Origin: Pinguiococcus pyrenoidosus
Taxonomy: Eukaryota; Sar; Pinguiophyceae; Pinguiochrysidales; Pinguiochrysidaceae
Assembly (NCBI GenBank): GCA_019677205.1
Contig: JAAMXY010004199.1
Coordinates: 1 to 37,877 of the forward strand
DNA length: 37,877 nt
Reading direction: 5' to 3'
The position numbers and the translations under genes are program-made. The notes beneath the pieces were generated by a model, which searched no databases, was not told the DNA's origin, and saw only the letters and a list, made by a program, of their open reading frames with translations. Numbering within the stretch: position 1 is the first letter of the stretch; every line of letters starts with the position of its first letter. Shown one piece after another: positions 27,444-36,415 of the stretch.

Positions 27444-28400
27444 CTACATGAGCCACGAGGGCGTGTCATTCTTGCCTCTGCTTTTTGGCGGAGTCGGTAT
27501 CGTCTGCTCGACGATAAAGTTGTTGTTGCGCTGGTTGGGAAGTTCCACCGATGGTTGTTGCTGCGGAGGGCGTTGCGGAGGACTACTCGTCGGCGGTGGT
27601 GACATGCCGTTCTGGGGACTCGCCTGCGCCGGAGCTCCATATGTGTGATTCACCTTCGACTGATCACGCAGGATCGGATAGTACACGACGATCGCCGCGG
27701 CGAAGGACGCCAAGGCGAGGACGATATGCAGGCCGACGCCAAATGCCAGGCGGACTTCTTCGGGCTCACCGCAGTTCGCGTAGAGTTCTCCGCGCACGAT
27801 GGTCTGCGCAGACACCATGATGCAAATGAGGACGGCGCTGAGGCACAGCGCCACGTTCACGCCCGCCAGGAACGGTGGGTGCAGCAACTTATGCATGACA
27901 CTGGGGAGTTCCTGTGGAGCACGAGGTCAGGATTCCTCGGGGTTCGGGTTCTCATGCCGCTCCACGCGGTCCACGCACCTGCTGTCGGACGCCCGAGTAG
28001 ACCAGCGAGGCCGCTATTCCGAAGAGGATCACCAGCAAAGCGACGTTGATTCCGACCATGATCTCCACCGCGCGAAAGATTTCCATCGCCTCAGTGGCGT
28101 CTTCCGACCCAGGTACGTCGCCCACGTCCTCGTAGTCCAAGCAACCATCTCCGGAACCAAGGTCGGCGCACAGCTTCTCGTTGAAGAACGAGGTCGTGAT
28201 TTCGATGTCACCTATACAGCAGAGCGCTTCAGAACTGCTGGAAACCGTCTCCTACACAGCGCCGACGTACCGCACTTGTCTATGCGTTCGATCCAGTGGA
28301 AGTCGTCCCAGTCCTCGTTGTACGTCAGGCAGCTGCACAGGAAGAATCCAAAGAGGATGAAGAGCCCGACGGCGGGAATGACCGGATTGGGCGTCAGCAT
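27444..28400 (-). CDS. Four-pass membrane protein, tandem paralogue A (3 exons)
   Basis: Exons 28400-28271, 28211-27979 and 27911-27444 (introns 59 and 67 nt) give 276 residues. Four hydrophobic helices are visible: VIPAVGLFILFGFFLCSCL, IMVGINVALLVILFGIAASL, FLAGVNVALCLSAVLICIMV and VGLHIVLALASFAAAIVVYY. The first loop begins TYNEDWDDFHWIERIDKC and contains further Cys (KLCADLGSGDGC), suggesting disulfides in an extracytoplasmic loop as in claudin/tetraspanin-like folds, although I see no specific CCG signature. The tail is Pro/Gln-rich and ends KNDTPSWLM. It is a duplicate of the gene at 29095-30011: exon 1 and exon 2 have identical lengths (130 and 233 nt) and intron phases are the same (1 and 0). 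Family not recognised; a membrane scaffold or channel-like role is only a guess. Confidence 0.8.
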
Positions 28401-29094
28401 CTTGTGCGCGCACACAACCTGTGCTGTCGCGAGAGAGGGCACTTTTGGCGGGAAGCGAAGTTTAAAGTTTCGAAAAATTATATATGGATATCAAACGCAT
28501 ATAATAAAATTTTAGAAATAGGATACCGCCAATCAAGATGCATAAATCTGTTGGAGATCTGGTTCGGAATTGGCGCTAGAAAGCTGAAAGTTGGACGGTC
28601 TTCTCGGTGGTGGGGTTTGCGCACCTTGCGAAGCACGGCAAGCCAGAAGCGGCCCGCTGCGCTTTGTCGATGAAAAGGAAAGAGTGACTGGGGAATGTGG
28701 ACGAACTCCGGGCGCCCCGGTGCACACGAGCATACGACACCAAGGCATGCGTGCAAAGGAAGGCCGGCAAAGGAAGGCAGGCCGGCAAAGGAACGCCGGC
28801 AAAGCGGAATTCCGAAAAGAAGCAAGCGAGGTTACCATCGTTCTCGCTCTCATCTGAGTAGGCTGCCTCTGTGTCCAGACAGCTCTTCAGACGCTTTGTT
28901 ACGACAACGAATTGCACACATATGAAAGGCCACGGGAAAGGACAAACGGCGATCTTGATACAGACAGACAGTACCCATTCCACTTCCTGCACGTCCCACC
29001 TGAACTCTTTTGACGTCAAACGTAGTGCTGGAAAAGCAGCAGGAGGAACACAAATACCTCCAGCAGACAAGCAACCTTCACCTGATTGACGCGT
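28401..29094. other. 5' region of paralogue A and 3' flank of paralogue B
   Basis: About 690 nt. An AT-rich island (28455-28535, GAAAAATTATATATGGATATC) lies 60-130 nt upstream of the paralogue A start. A GGCCGGCAAAGGAA-type short repeat lies at about 28765-28805. Open frames here are low-complexity, and I call no gene. Confidence 0.45.
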
Positions 29095-30011
29095 CTACAT
29101 GAGCCATGACGGCGCGTCGTTCTTGCGGGCCAAGGGGTCCGTCGCCGTCTGCTCGACGACGAACTTGTCGTTCTGCGAAGGAATACCTCTCGACGGTTGC
29201 TGCGGCGCGAAACCGTGGTTGGCATTCGCTTGCCGTGGCGGAGCGCTGCTCGCAAAAGCCGTCACGCATTGGCCTCGCGTTTGGGGATTGCACAGCAGGG
29301 CTGCCACCGCAAAGGACACCACCGCGATGAAGATGTGCAAGCCGACGCCGAAGGCCACGCGCACCTCATCGGGCTTTCCGCAGGTCGGTATGAAGTCTCC
29401 ACGAACGGCGGTCTGCGCGGACACCATGATGCTGATGAGGATAGAACTGACGCAGAGGCAGGCACTGACAACCCCCAGGAACACCGGGTTCAGGAGCTTC
29501 TGCGCGCAGCTGTTGACCACCTAGGGGGAGGCAAGCAGAACGCCTTTGAGCTTTCGACTCCCAAGGAGGCGGGATGGCGTGGTCGCGCACCTCATTCCGT
29601 AGGCTCGCGAAGACGACGGAGACCGCCAGGCCAAAGAGAATGAGCAGGAAGGCGATGTTGATGCCGACCAGAACGGACGTGGCGCGGAAGATATCCGAGG
29701 CCTCGTCGGCGCCTTCCGACTCTGGATTGTCGATGTCATCGTATTTGGTGCAGTCCTCAACGCCACCGGCTTCGAGGCACACTTGGTCGTTGTAGAATCT
29801 GGACGTCAGCTTTGAGCCTCCATCTGCAGAGCAGAGCGCGTGAGGAATGCCCGAGACTGCGGCTTCGAAGGGCAGACCGACCGCAGGTGTCTTTGCGCTC
29901 CACCCAGTGGAAGTCGTCCCAGTCCTCGTTGTACGTCAGGCAGCTGCACAGGAACAGGCCAAACAGCAGGAAAGCCAGCACGGCGGCCACAACACCATTG
30001 GGCTGAGACAT
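29095..30011 (-). CDS. Four-pass membrane protein, tandem paralogue B (3 exons)
   Basis: Exons 30011-29882, 29823-29591 and 29520-29095 (introns 58 and 70 nt) give 262 residues. Helices: VVAAVLAFLLFGLFLCSCL, VLVGINIAFLLILFGLAVSV, FLGVVSACLCVSSILISIMV and VGLHIFIAVVSFAVAALLC. It shares CSCLTYNEDWDDFHW, IMVSAQT, VAFGVGLH, the FVVEQT segment and the terminal KNDAPSWLM with paralogue A. The loops differ most (KYDDIDNPESEGADEASD here). The cytoplasmic tail is 14 residues shorter than in A and rich in Gln, Pro and Ser. The invariant PSWLM end on otherwise variable tails suggests a short interaction motif, inferred from conservation between the two copies only. Start is the first ATG ahead of helix 1. 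Confidence 0.8.
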
Positions 30012-30312
30012 GGCGCAGGCGTGGACGAGAAGGGCCGCGCCGGAGCGAGCTGAAATGGCCCCACCGGAGCGAGCGGAGACAGCCATCTTTGGGCGGGTTT
30101 GGCGGGAACCAATCCGGACTGGGCGAGGTCCGGTGCATCTTATCTTACTTCGTGAGCCATGAACGGCAAGGATAAGGGATTCACCCAGAAACGGGTGCAC
30201 CAACCAGGGCTGAAAGCGGGATTTCCAAACCTGAAGAAGGAATCTCTGTCAAGCGAAGCTTTCCGTTCCACATTGCCATGTACACGGCTGACAACGAAGT
30301 CGGAAGACTCCA

Positions 30313-31088
30313 ATGAATCTGCCTCCAACAGACCGATTTCGAGATTGTGGGGCGCACCAGCTGCGAAGGCTGGAGGCTGCGAAGACTGGAGGCTGCGAAG
30401 ACTGGAGGCTGCGAAGACTGGAGGCTGCGAAGACTGGGTCCGTCTGTCGGGAGCTGCAGAGCGACCGAGGGGTGCTTTTGGAGGCGGTGAAAAGCTACGG
30501 CGAAGGGCTTCACTATGCGCCGGAAACGCTGCGGTGCGATCGCCAAGTAGTGGCGGACGGTGTTTGAAACGACGCCTCCTCGCCGCAGAAGGCTCCGCAG
30601 AGTCTGACAGGCGATCGAGAAGTTGTACTTGAGTTCATACGATGCGGTCTCGTTGGGTTGACAAGGGCGGCTGAAGAAGATCTGCCTTTGCCTCCGGCCC
30701 ATCCTTGGGACGATTCCGCTCTCAGGGCATCTTGGGATCGGCTTCGAAGTGATCGCGAAGGCGTCATGGAGGCCGTCAAGCGCGGGGCCGTCGACTTTAG
30801 GGATGCGGCGCCTGAGTTGCAATGGTGGCGCGCTGGAGTGACGATGTGCATCGCCCGGTGGTAGCGCAGCTGAAGGATTGCCCGTATGGTCAGATGTTCA
30901 TGCGCTGGGCCTCGCCGAGGGTTGCTGAATACAGCAAGCACCCTTTGGAACAGCTCCAGGCCCAGTTCAAATCGGATTCGGTGTGTGCGAGGAGGATGCC
31001 GAGTTTCCGGCCTTGGGGTGGCGCCGGCGCTTCCGCCAAGAGGTACAAGTCGAGGCAGGCGGCGAAGAACCTGCGGGGGGAGTCGTGA
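30313..31088 (+). pseudogene. Decayed DUF4116 repeat locus (in-frame stop and frame change)
   Basis: From ATG 30313 the frame runs MNLPPTDRFRDCG, through a 16-bp tandem repeat, then SDRGVLLEAVKSYGEGLHYA and DRQVVADGV, where a TGA interrupts at 30565-30567. The same frame continues with SLTGDREVVLEFIRCGLVGL and SDREGVMEAVKRGAVDF to a TAG at 30862. The spacing DRQVV to DREVV is 25 residues, the DUF4116 period, with the TGA at the place of the usual Lys/Gln in AVKQNG. DUF4116 repeats are of unknown function and abundant in protists. A second frame from ATG 30822 reads MVARWSDDVHRPVVAQLKD onward to 31088 and may be the displaced C-terminus. A nonsense mutation plus frame change is the simplest reading; an intron removing the TGA is the alternative, but I found no GT-AG pair that preserves the repeat. 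Confidence 0.6.
30360..30437. repeat. 16-bp tandem repeat, nearly five copies
   Basis: GCTGCGAAGACTGGAG repeats with one variant in the first copy (GGCTGG). Because 16 is not a multiple of three, the frame rotates and the encoded peptide has a 16-residue period (LRRLEAAKTGGCEDWR). It lies at the front of the DUF4116 locus. Confidence 0.9.
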
Positions 31089-31253
31089 AGCGCGGATGAA
31101 GGTTGGCAGGCGCACAACGACTTGCGGAATGAAGGGAGAGCCATGGGTACAGATCTACGACGTCCTTTCCGACCGAAGCTCTCTAGGTGGAGGTTTCAAC
31201 GTGAGCCAATCGGGGGAAAGACAGCAAAACATCGAGAGGGACAAAATGCGATT

Positions 31254-32930
31254 CTAGACCCTCTGCTTCTCCCATGTCGATTTGCTGATCGTCCCACAAC
31301 ATCTCAAGCTAAGTCCGACTGCGGCAGCCGCTAGACCGCCCAGAAGCAGGACTATCGACAAATAGAAGGACAGGTGGGCTGCAAAGGACCTCTCCGACAT
31401 CGCTCTACATGATATTCTGAAGGAATCTATGAGGCGATTCCATTTCTGCTTGAGACAGATGCTCTTGCAACTTGGGTCCTCGTCTGAAGAAAACGATCTG
31501 ATGACGACGTTGTCCTTGTCAACGGCATCACCCTTGTCGTTTCTGCCAAAGATGTTGGACATGAGGACAGGTCCACTCACACTGATAATCCGAAACGGCC
31601 TCGCGCCCTTGTTCTTGTATATCTTGCCCACCAGCAGCTTCAGCCAGGCCGATCCCAAGGTGCCGACCACGGCGTCGACGTGCTCGCTCAGGGCGAGGTT
31701 GACGGCCGCGATCGCGCCCTCCAAGGTCCTGCTTGCGGCCGACAGCGTCGATATCCACGAGTCCACTCCAGGCCGGGGATTCCGCGTGTAAAAGAGACGA
31801 CTGCTATCCCGCAGGTTGGAGCTAAAGTAGTCGAGAACCGTTTGCGTCTCGGTCTGCAGCAGGATGGAGCTGCCGTTCAGCCGTGCGCTCTCCTCGATCG
31901 CCAGCTGATAGTAGTACTCTGCAGAGGGTATCTTCTCCTCCCGAGATTTGTTCCCCATCCGTGCATGCACCAAGAGCATCGAGTCGACGTCGTGACTCGA
32001 GACCATTCTCCCCGCGGCTTCTTTTACATAGGGGAGCGGATCAAAAAGAAGCGCCGCACTCACCGCGTACCAAAATCCCCTTCCTGAGGCAAAGTCCTCG
32101 CGAAACGACTTGTCGAGGAGGAAGCTCGAGTCCCGGAAGTGCAGCTCGCTCTCTCTAACGACGCACACGCGGTCGAGCCGCTCCTCCCGGCTGTGCCAAG
32201 CTCTATATGCACAGGTTGGGAGCCGGGCCAAGATGTCTTCATCCATTTCCAATCTGCCACCCTCCTGGGGCGTTCTCAGGCCGAGGCCCTCGAGTCCAGA
32301 CGTCTCGCAGACGCTCCATGGCTTGTAGAAGCAGGGCCCATTGGCGCCACACCATCGATCAAGCAGATGTGGGCAGACGGAGCTTCCCTGGACAAAAATG
32401 CGGCCGGTGACCACGGCCGACAGGAACATGTTCGTCATGAGGTAGAAGGACCAGCCCAGGCCGTTCTTCTTCTCGTCGCTGAGATAGATCATGAACTTGG
32501 CCTGCTTGCATCCCTCCGCCCGGCTATCCGGAACCCGTCGACGACTGCGCCGCGCCAAGGGCCTGGGCGTGTCCGGCGTGGACAGGCGCAGCACCATCTC
32601 CTCCACGGCCGGGTCCACGGCCACCATGGGCGGGTCGCCGCCGAGGTTCTGGTGCTCTCGGAAGGTGGTGATGGCCCGTTGCAACCTGTCGTCGCTTGGG
32701 GACATGTCCCTCATGATGTGGAGGATGCAGCCTTGCCACTGCGGATCGCCCACCACTTTCCCCGCACAGTCCGCTCTGTTCCGCAGCCCGGGCGCCACAT
32801 AGAAAAGGGAGGGCTGCGGCACGGCGATGACCAGCAGCCAATACAGAATACAAGAGCCCAGCGTGGCTGCGACGGAGCCCGCCAAAAACAACACGATGCC
32901 GTTGGCGCCCTCGCGCGTCCGGGCCCGCAT
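31254..32930 (-). CDS. Putative Golgi glycosyltransferase, fucosyltransferase (GT23)-like
   Basis: From ATG 32930 the protein has 558 residues. MRARTREGANGIVLFLAGSV opens a signal anchor (continuing AATLGSCILYWLLVIAV), the type II layout of Golgi enzymes. The lumenal part contains FMIYLSDEKKNGLGWSFYLM and KPWSVCETSGLEGLG, then LLVHARMGNKSREEKIPSAE, then SILLQTETQTVLDYFSSN and VDAVVGTLGSAWLKLLVGKI. This order (an HxR segment followed by a strand carrying Gln/Thr, then a TxxSxxxRL-like segment) resembles GT23 and protein O-fucosyltransferases that use GDP-fucose. The match is by pattern only. A second hydrophobic segment near the C-terminus (SFYLSIVLLLGGLAAAAVGL) is unusual for the family and would make a two-pass protein. 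The frame extends upstream to a GTG but has no earlier ATG. Confidence 0.62.
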   Translation of the reverse strand: MRARTREGANGIVLFLAGSVAATLGSCILYWLLVIAVPQPSLFYVAPGLRNRADCAGKVVGDPQWQGCILHIMRDMSPSDDRLQRAITTFREHQNLGGDPPMVAVDPAVEEMVLRLSTPDTPRPLARRSRRRVPDSRAEGCKQAKFMIYLSDEKKNGLGWSFYLMTNMFLSAVVTGRIFVQGSSVCPHLLDRWCGANGPCFYKPWSVCETSGLEGLGLRTPQEGGRLEMDEDILARLPTCAYRAWHSREERLDRVCVVRESELHFRDSSFLLDKSFREDFASGRGFWYAVSAALLFDPLPYVKEAAGRMVSSHDVDSMLLVHARMGNKSREEKIPSAEYYYQLAIEESARLNGSSILLQTETQTVLDYFSSNLRDSSRLFYTRNPRPGVDSWISTLSAASRTLEGAIAAVNLALSEHVDAVVGTLGSAWLKLLVGKIYKNKGARPFRIISVSGPVLMSNIFGRNDKGDAVDKDNVVIRSFSSDEDPSCKSICLKQKWNRLIDSFRISCRAMSERSFAAHLSFYLSIVLLLGGLAAAAVGLSLRCCGTISKSTWEKQRV

Positions 32931-34178
32931 GGAGCCGCCGCGGACCCCCAAACGCCCTCCAAAGCGGGATGGGTGGGAAGCAACAAGCGCGCCGACGAGA
33001 GATGCGCCCACCAGTGCCACCGGAGCCGGCGCGGAAGGAGGGAATGAATGAATGCCGCTCACTCAAAAGCGGAGATGGCGGGGGAAAAAGGGAAAAAGGG
33101 AAAAAGGAAAAAAGCAGGAAGCATGGAAAGAATGCCCGTCATTGCGCTGAAGATTTGCGGGATTAGAGAGTGGAAAAAGGAATTACCTTTTTAAAATATG
33201 GAGTGGATGGGAACTACCGTCAAAAAAGACGTTATGATTATTTTTGAAAATAAAATATACAATGGCAGCAAAGATGCATTGGTAGCAAACACTAGCGGGT
33301 GTGCTTCTTCTTGTTAGTGTTCTTGTTGTTGGTTCTTGTTGTTGTTCTTCGTTGTTGTTCTTCGTTCCCAATTTCCCAATTTCTTTCTCCCAAAGTCCAA
33401 TGCCACTACAGTGTTCTATATAATATTTCCGATTTGCGCGTAGACGGTAAGCGTAGACAATGCCAGTGTAGAATATTTTTAAATTTAATTAAAATAAAAA
33501 TTACAAAAATTGTTGCACGGTCCGACCTGAGAAGAACTGATTCGTGGAGAAGCGCAGCTGAGAACCGATCGTGACATTTGATTTGGCATTTAGGGGTTGA
33601 ATTAGGTGGAATAAGTGAATAAGAAAGACTTGCAGGATGCACTGTACGTGCTACCAACTTTTGTCTTGAATCCCTTTGGTTGGCCAAGGGGCATCGTTTG
33701 ACCTGATCTTTGACCAGTCACATGCTCCGAAAACTGCTAAACCAATCCTCGGTCCGAAGCCTCTGACCTGAGAATCAATGCCACGGCGCTCGTCCAATCA
33801 CCTGACAAGATGTTGGGCAGACAGAGGACGCCCCGACGTGCGCTGGGATTCACAGGCTCTCTTGCGGCTATCATTCAGGTGCTCAAGGGATCCGCGCGAG
33901 GATGTGGAAAGTATTCAAGAGTTGCTTCTTTCTGCTATCTCCTGCAATGGATGGTTGGCGCAGCTTTAAGCGGCCTCCAACGGACAGCGGCCAAGGACGG
34001 ACGTCGTTTGCCCAGCTACGCTTCAGCCAACTATGCAGTCCATCGACTCGAGTGGCGCTGGCCCCCACATCTCTCTTCTCGGGGTTTTCAGCGGCGCTTT
34101 GCAAATCGCTTCACTTCCCAGGTCTCCCCCCCACCCCCGTGTTTCGGGTCAGCGCTGCACTCGGGTACTGCCCGCAGC
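32931..34178. promoter_or_regulatory. 5' region between divergent glycosyltransferase genes
   Basis: About 1.25 kb. It contains a (G)GGAAAAA-type repeat at 33080-33110, an AT-rich island at 33185-33265, a GTTCTTGTTGTT-type tract at 33310-33365, a second AT-rich island at 33465-33510 and CCAAT at 33794-33798. The frame of the plus-strand gene is open back to an ATG at 33810, so 33810-34178 may be coding, but it lacks protein character. Confidence 0.45.
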
Positions 34179-35606
34179 ATGCTCCATGCTGGCCTCCCAC
34201 AGGTCCGACGCGCCAAATCGTTCCCTCTCTGTTGGGGTCGACCCAAAGGCGTCTGCGCACGCAAGTCGCGCCAGCGTTGGCTGGCCGCTACAGTGGCTCT
34301 GACCCTGTTCGCAGCGCTGTTGATCTTGAATAGAGCGCAGCTGTTCTCTAAATACTCGGGCAGGATATGGATGAAAGGGAGCTTCGTGGGCCTGCACGTG
34401 GACCCGTGCCTGGACAGCTCCTTGGACGCGCTGGTCCAATCCGACTGGTCCACCTACGTTGGCGACATCGGCAAAGTGGGCGAGTACCATTCCCGCTACT
34501 CGGTCTGCGAGGAGCTGCGCCTGAGCGGAGTGAACCTGCAGGTGCTCACTCCCACCGTGGAGTACCTGAAGGAAACGCGCATCTGCCCAGAAGTGCGGCG
34601 CAGGGCGATCGAGCTGGCCAGAGCACGCTTCGAGGGAACCGAAACAGCCGTCTGCACCTGCCGGCCAAGGAGTGAAGTGGTGCTGGCGGAGTTGGGCATC
34701 AAGAGCGCCATCTTGTCCTGCGACCCCGGCTATGGCTGGGAGAGCAAAAGGTTGACGGTGATACCATACTACAACGAAGGCCTGCGCAAGCCCCCCCCCG
34801 CGCGGCATGGCGATGACCTTTCCATGTACGCCAGGTCGGGAACGAGACAAGGGGGGCTTCGACACATTCGAGCATTTTGGTATGACTTCTTGGAGACGCA
34901 TGGGTTAGACGTTGGCTTTGGAAAGACGGACTATGGCGAGTACGACCGCAAGAAGGCCGAGTCCACGCACACGTTGGTCGTACCCGGTGGCACCCGTGTC
35001 ACGTCAACGAGCATGGAAGCGTGGCTGTACGCACACACGCCAGTGATTGCAGACTGGCAAAGCATTACCCTTTTTGACGTCCCGCGTCTTCCTTGGAGCG
35101 ATGCGGTGAATGCCAGCGTGGTCGGCGAGGAGCTTGTGTTGAGTCATGCCACGGCGGACGACTTCATCGCAGCCGCTCGGGAGTGCCGTTGGGATTGCTT
35201 CGTGCGTCAAGTGCGCGACCACCTGGAGCGTGGACTTCAGGCGGAGCCTCTCCTTCCAGCCATCGGCCAGCCCTGTCGGCGCGTCGAGCCTGGCAAGCGG
35301 ATTCTCGGCCGAGCCAGACTGGCCGTCTACCGAGATGGAGATCGGCTATCGAGCTGCATGAGCAGGGTGAGCTCCGAAGATGACACGTCCAGATCCAACT
35401 GCTACAAGGTGATATATCCCGAGGTGAAGCAGATAGCTGGCACGCTGACCTCGGGTGGCCCGGCCGTCTTCAGCTCCAACGACACAGACCTCATCTCGAG
35501 AATGAGGGCCTTCCGGCCCAGCTACGACGGCCACAGCTTCCATGTCCCGGGCGACGGATCGGGCCTCGAGCAAGTGATCGCGCAAGCCAACCGAATAGGC
35601 ACCTAG
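34179..35606 (+). CDS. Putative exostosin-like (GT47) glycosyltransferase, type II membrane
   Basis: From ATG 34179 the protein has 475 residues: a 29-residue basic cytoplasmic tail, a signal anchor (WLAATVALTLFAALLILN) and a lumenal domain. The C-terminal half contains HTLVVPGGTRVTSTSMEAWL, then YAHTPVIADWQSITLFDVP and LPWSDAVNASVV. This parallels the exostosin signature, where a strand and helix bearing Ser/Arg and a Glu-Ala pair are followed by a PVIxxD loop and LPFxD. GT47 enzymes transfer sugars from UDP- or GDP-linked donors to wall or matrix polysaccharides. It is more divergent than the GT47 gene at 36416. An upstream in-frame ATG at 33810 would give 598 residues but an implausibly long non-conserved tail. 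No introns are needed. Confidence 0.6.
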   Translation: MLHAGLPQVRRAKSFPLCWGRPKGVCARKSRQRWLAATVALTLFAALLILNRAQLFSKYSGRIWMKGSFVGLHVDPCLDSSLDALVQSDWSTYVGDIGKVGEYHSRYSVCEELRLSGVNLQVLTPTVEYLKETRICPEVRRRAIELARARFEGTETAVCTCRPRSEVVLAELGIKSAILSCDPGYGWESKRLTVIPYYNEGLRKPPPARHGDDLSMYARSGTRQGGLRHIRAFWYDFLETHGLDVGFGKTDYGEYDRKKAESTHTLVVPGGTRVTSTSMEAWLYAHTPVIADWQSITLFDVPRLPWSDAVNASVVGEELVLSHATADDFIAAARECRWDCFVRQVRDHLERGLQAEPLLPAIGQPCRRVEPGKRILGRARLAVYRDGDRLSSCMSRVSSEDDTSRSNCYKVIYPEVKQIAGTLTSGGPAVFSSNDTDLISRMRAFRPSYDGHSFHVPGDGSGLEQVIAQANRIGT

Positions 35607-36055
35607 ACTGTGTGTTCATGCCAATCTGTAAAGAGCTTCATTGCTTCTATCAAGCCTATCCAGCAGTCTGACTTTCACGTGCGCTTCGTGTTGCGCCGCC
35701 GCATACAATGGTGGGTCCGCTGGTGGGTCCGCTGGTGGTGTGGGTCCGCTTCCTCACATCCTTGGATGGGTTGCGCACAACCAGTTCCCTCGTCCAGCAG
35801 CCGTCGCGACGACCGCATCGCTCGCGTTGCTAGCCTTTTCGCGATGTGGCCTGGCGTGCGGCCCAAGCCAGTTGCCCAATCAAGTGTTCGCCCAATCAGG
35901 TATTCGCCCATACCTTCAATGCTTGACCAGAGTTGCATGCAACCGCGCCCACAGCGTTTTGAGCTAATGGTGATTGCATCGCCTCCGCCTTCACCTCCGC
36001 CTTCGCCTCCGCCTTCGCCTTCGATCCGTGAGTAGGGAATGCCGCTCCTGGAACT
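35607..36055. repeat. Spacer with 12-bp tandem repeats
   Basis: Two small arrays are visible: GTGGGTCCGCTG-like units at about 35711-35750 and CCTCCGCCTTCG units at about 35988-36030. CCAAT occurs twice near 35878-35902. No gene is recognised. Confidence 0.6.
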
Positions 36056-36382
36056 ATGGAGTTTGCAGTGCAGCCGCATGCGGAGCCGTTGATCGCAAGA
36101 GGCCGATTGGCGATGATTTTGCTTTCAGACCCTGTGCACCATTCGGTCGCTCGGGAGGCTGCGCTTAGCACGTGCATGACTCCTGCTGGCCACGGGGGCA
36201 TCACAGCTGTGTTCACCGATCTATCCGTCGAGGATTGGAAGTCACCTTTTTCCGGTGGAGGAGGCCACGCCTTCGGATGGTCTTGTCCAGTAGCAGGAAT
36301 GTCGCAACCGGCAGATGCCGAGGCGGATCCCGTTGCCAAATTGGCGTGGACACCATTCTCTTCGTTGAGCGATGGTTGCTAG
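36056..36382 (+). CDS. Small hypothetical ORF, 108 residues
   Basis: ATG 36056 to TAG 36382 reads MEFAVQPHAEPLIARGRLAM, then ILLSDPVHHSVAREAALSTC and HGGITAVFTDLSVEDWKSPF, then a Gly-rich GGGGHAFGWSCPV. Amino-acid composition is protein-like and includes two conserved-looking strands, but I recognise no family and the antisense frame is also open. It lies 33 nt from the convergent GT47 stop. It may be an exon of something larger or non-coding. Confidence 0.25.
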   Translation: MEFAVQPHAEPLIARGRLAMILLSDPVHHSVAREAALSTCMTPAGHGGITAVFTDLSVEDWKSPFSGGGGHAFGWSCPVAGMSQPADAEADPVAKLAWTPFSSLSDGC

Positions 36383-36415
36383 GACCCTGGCGATGCTGCC
36401 GAGATCCTTCCCTTT

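Noticed and set aside
28591-28857. Plus-strand frame rich in Arg/Gly/Gln near the tandem membrane genes
   Set aside because: Driven by a GGCCGGCAAAG-type short repeat, without an ATG-led domain.
30565-30567. TGA as a sense codon or selenocysteine in the DUF4116 frame
   Set aside because: msrA, the deaminase, the RRM gene and others end at TGA, so the code is not reassigned. DUF4116 has no known selenoprotein members and no SECIS-like element was recognised.
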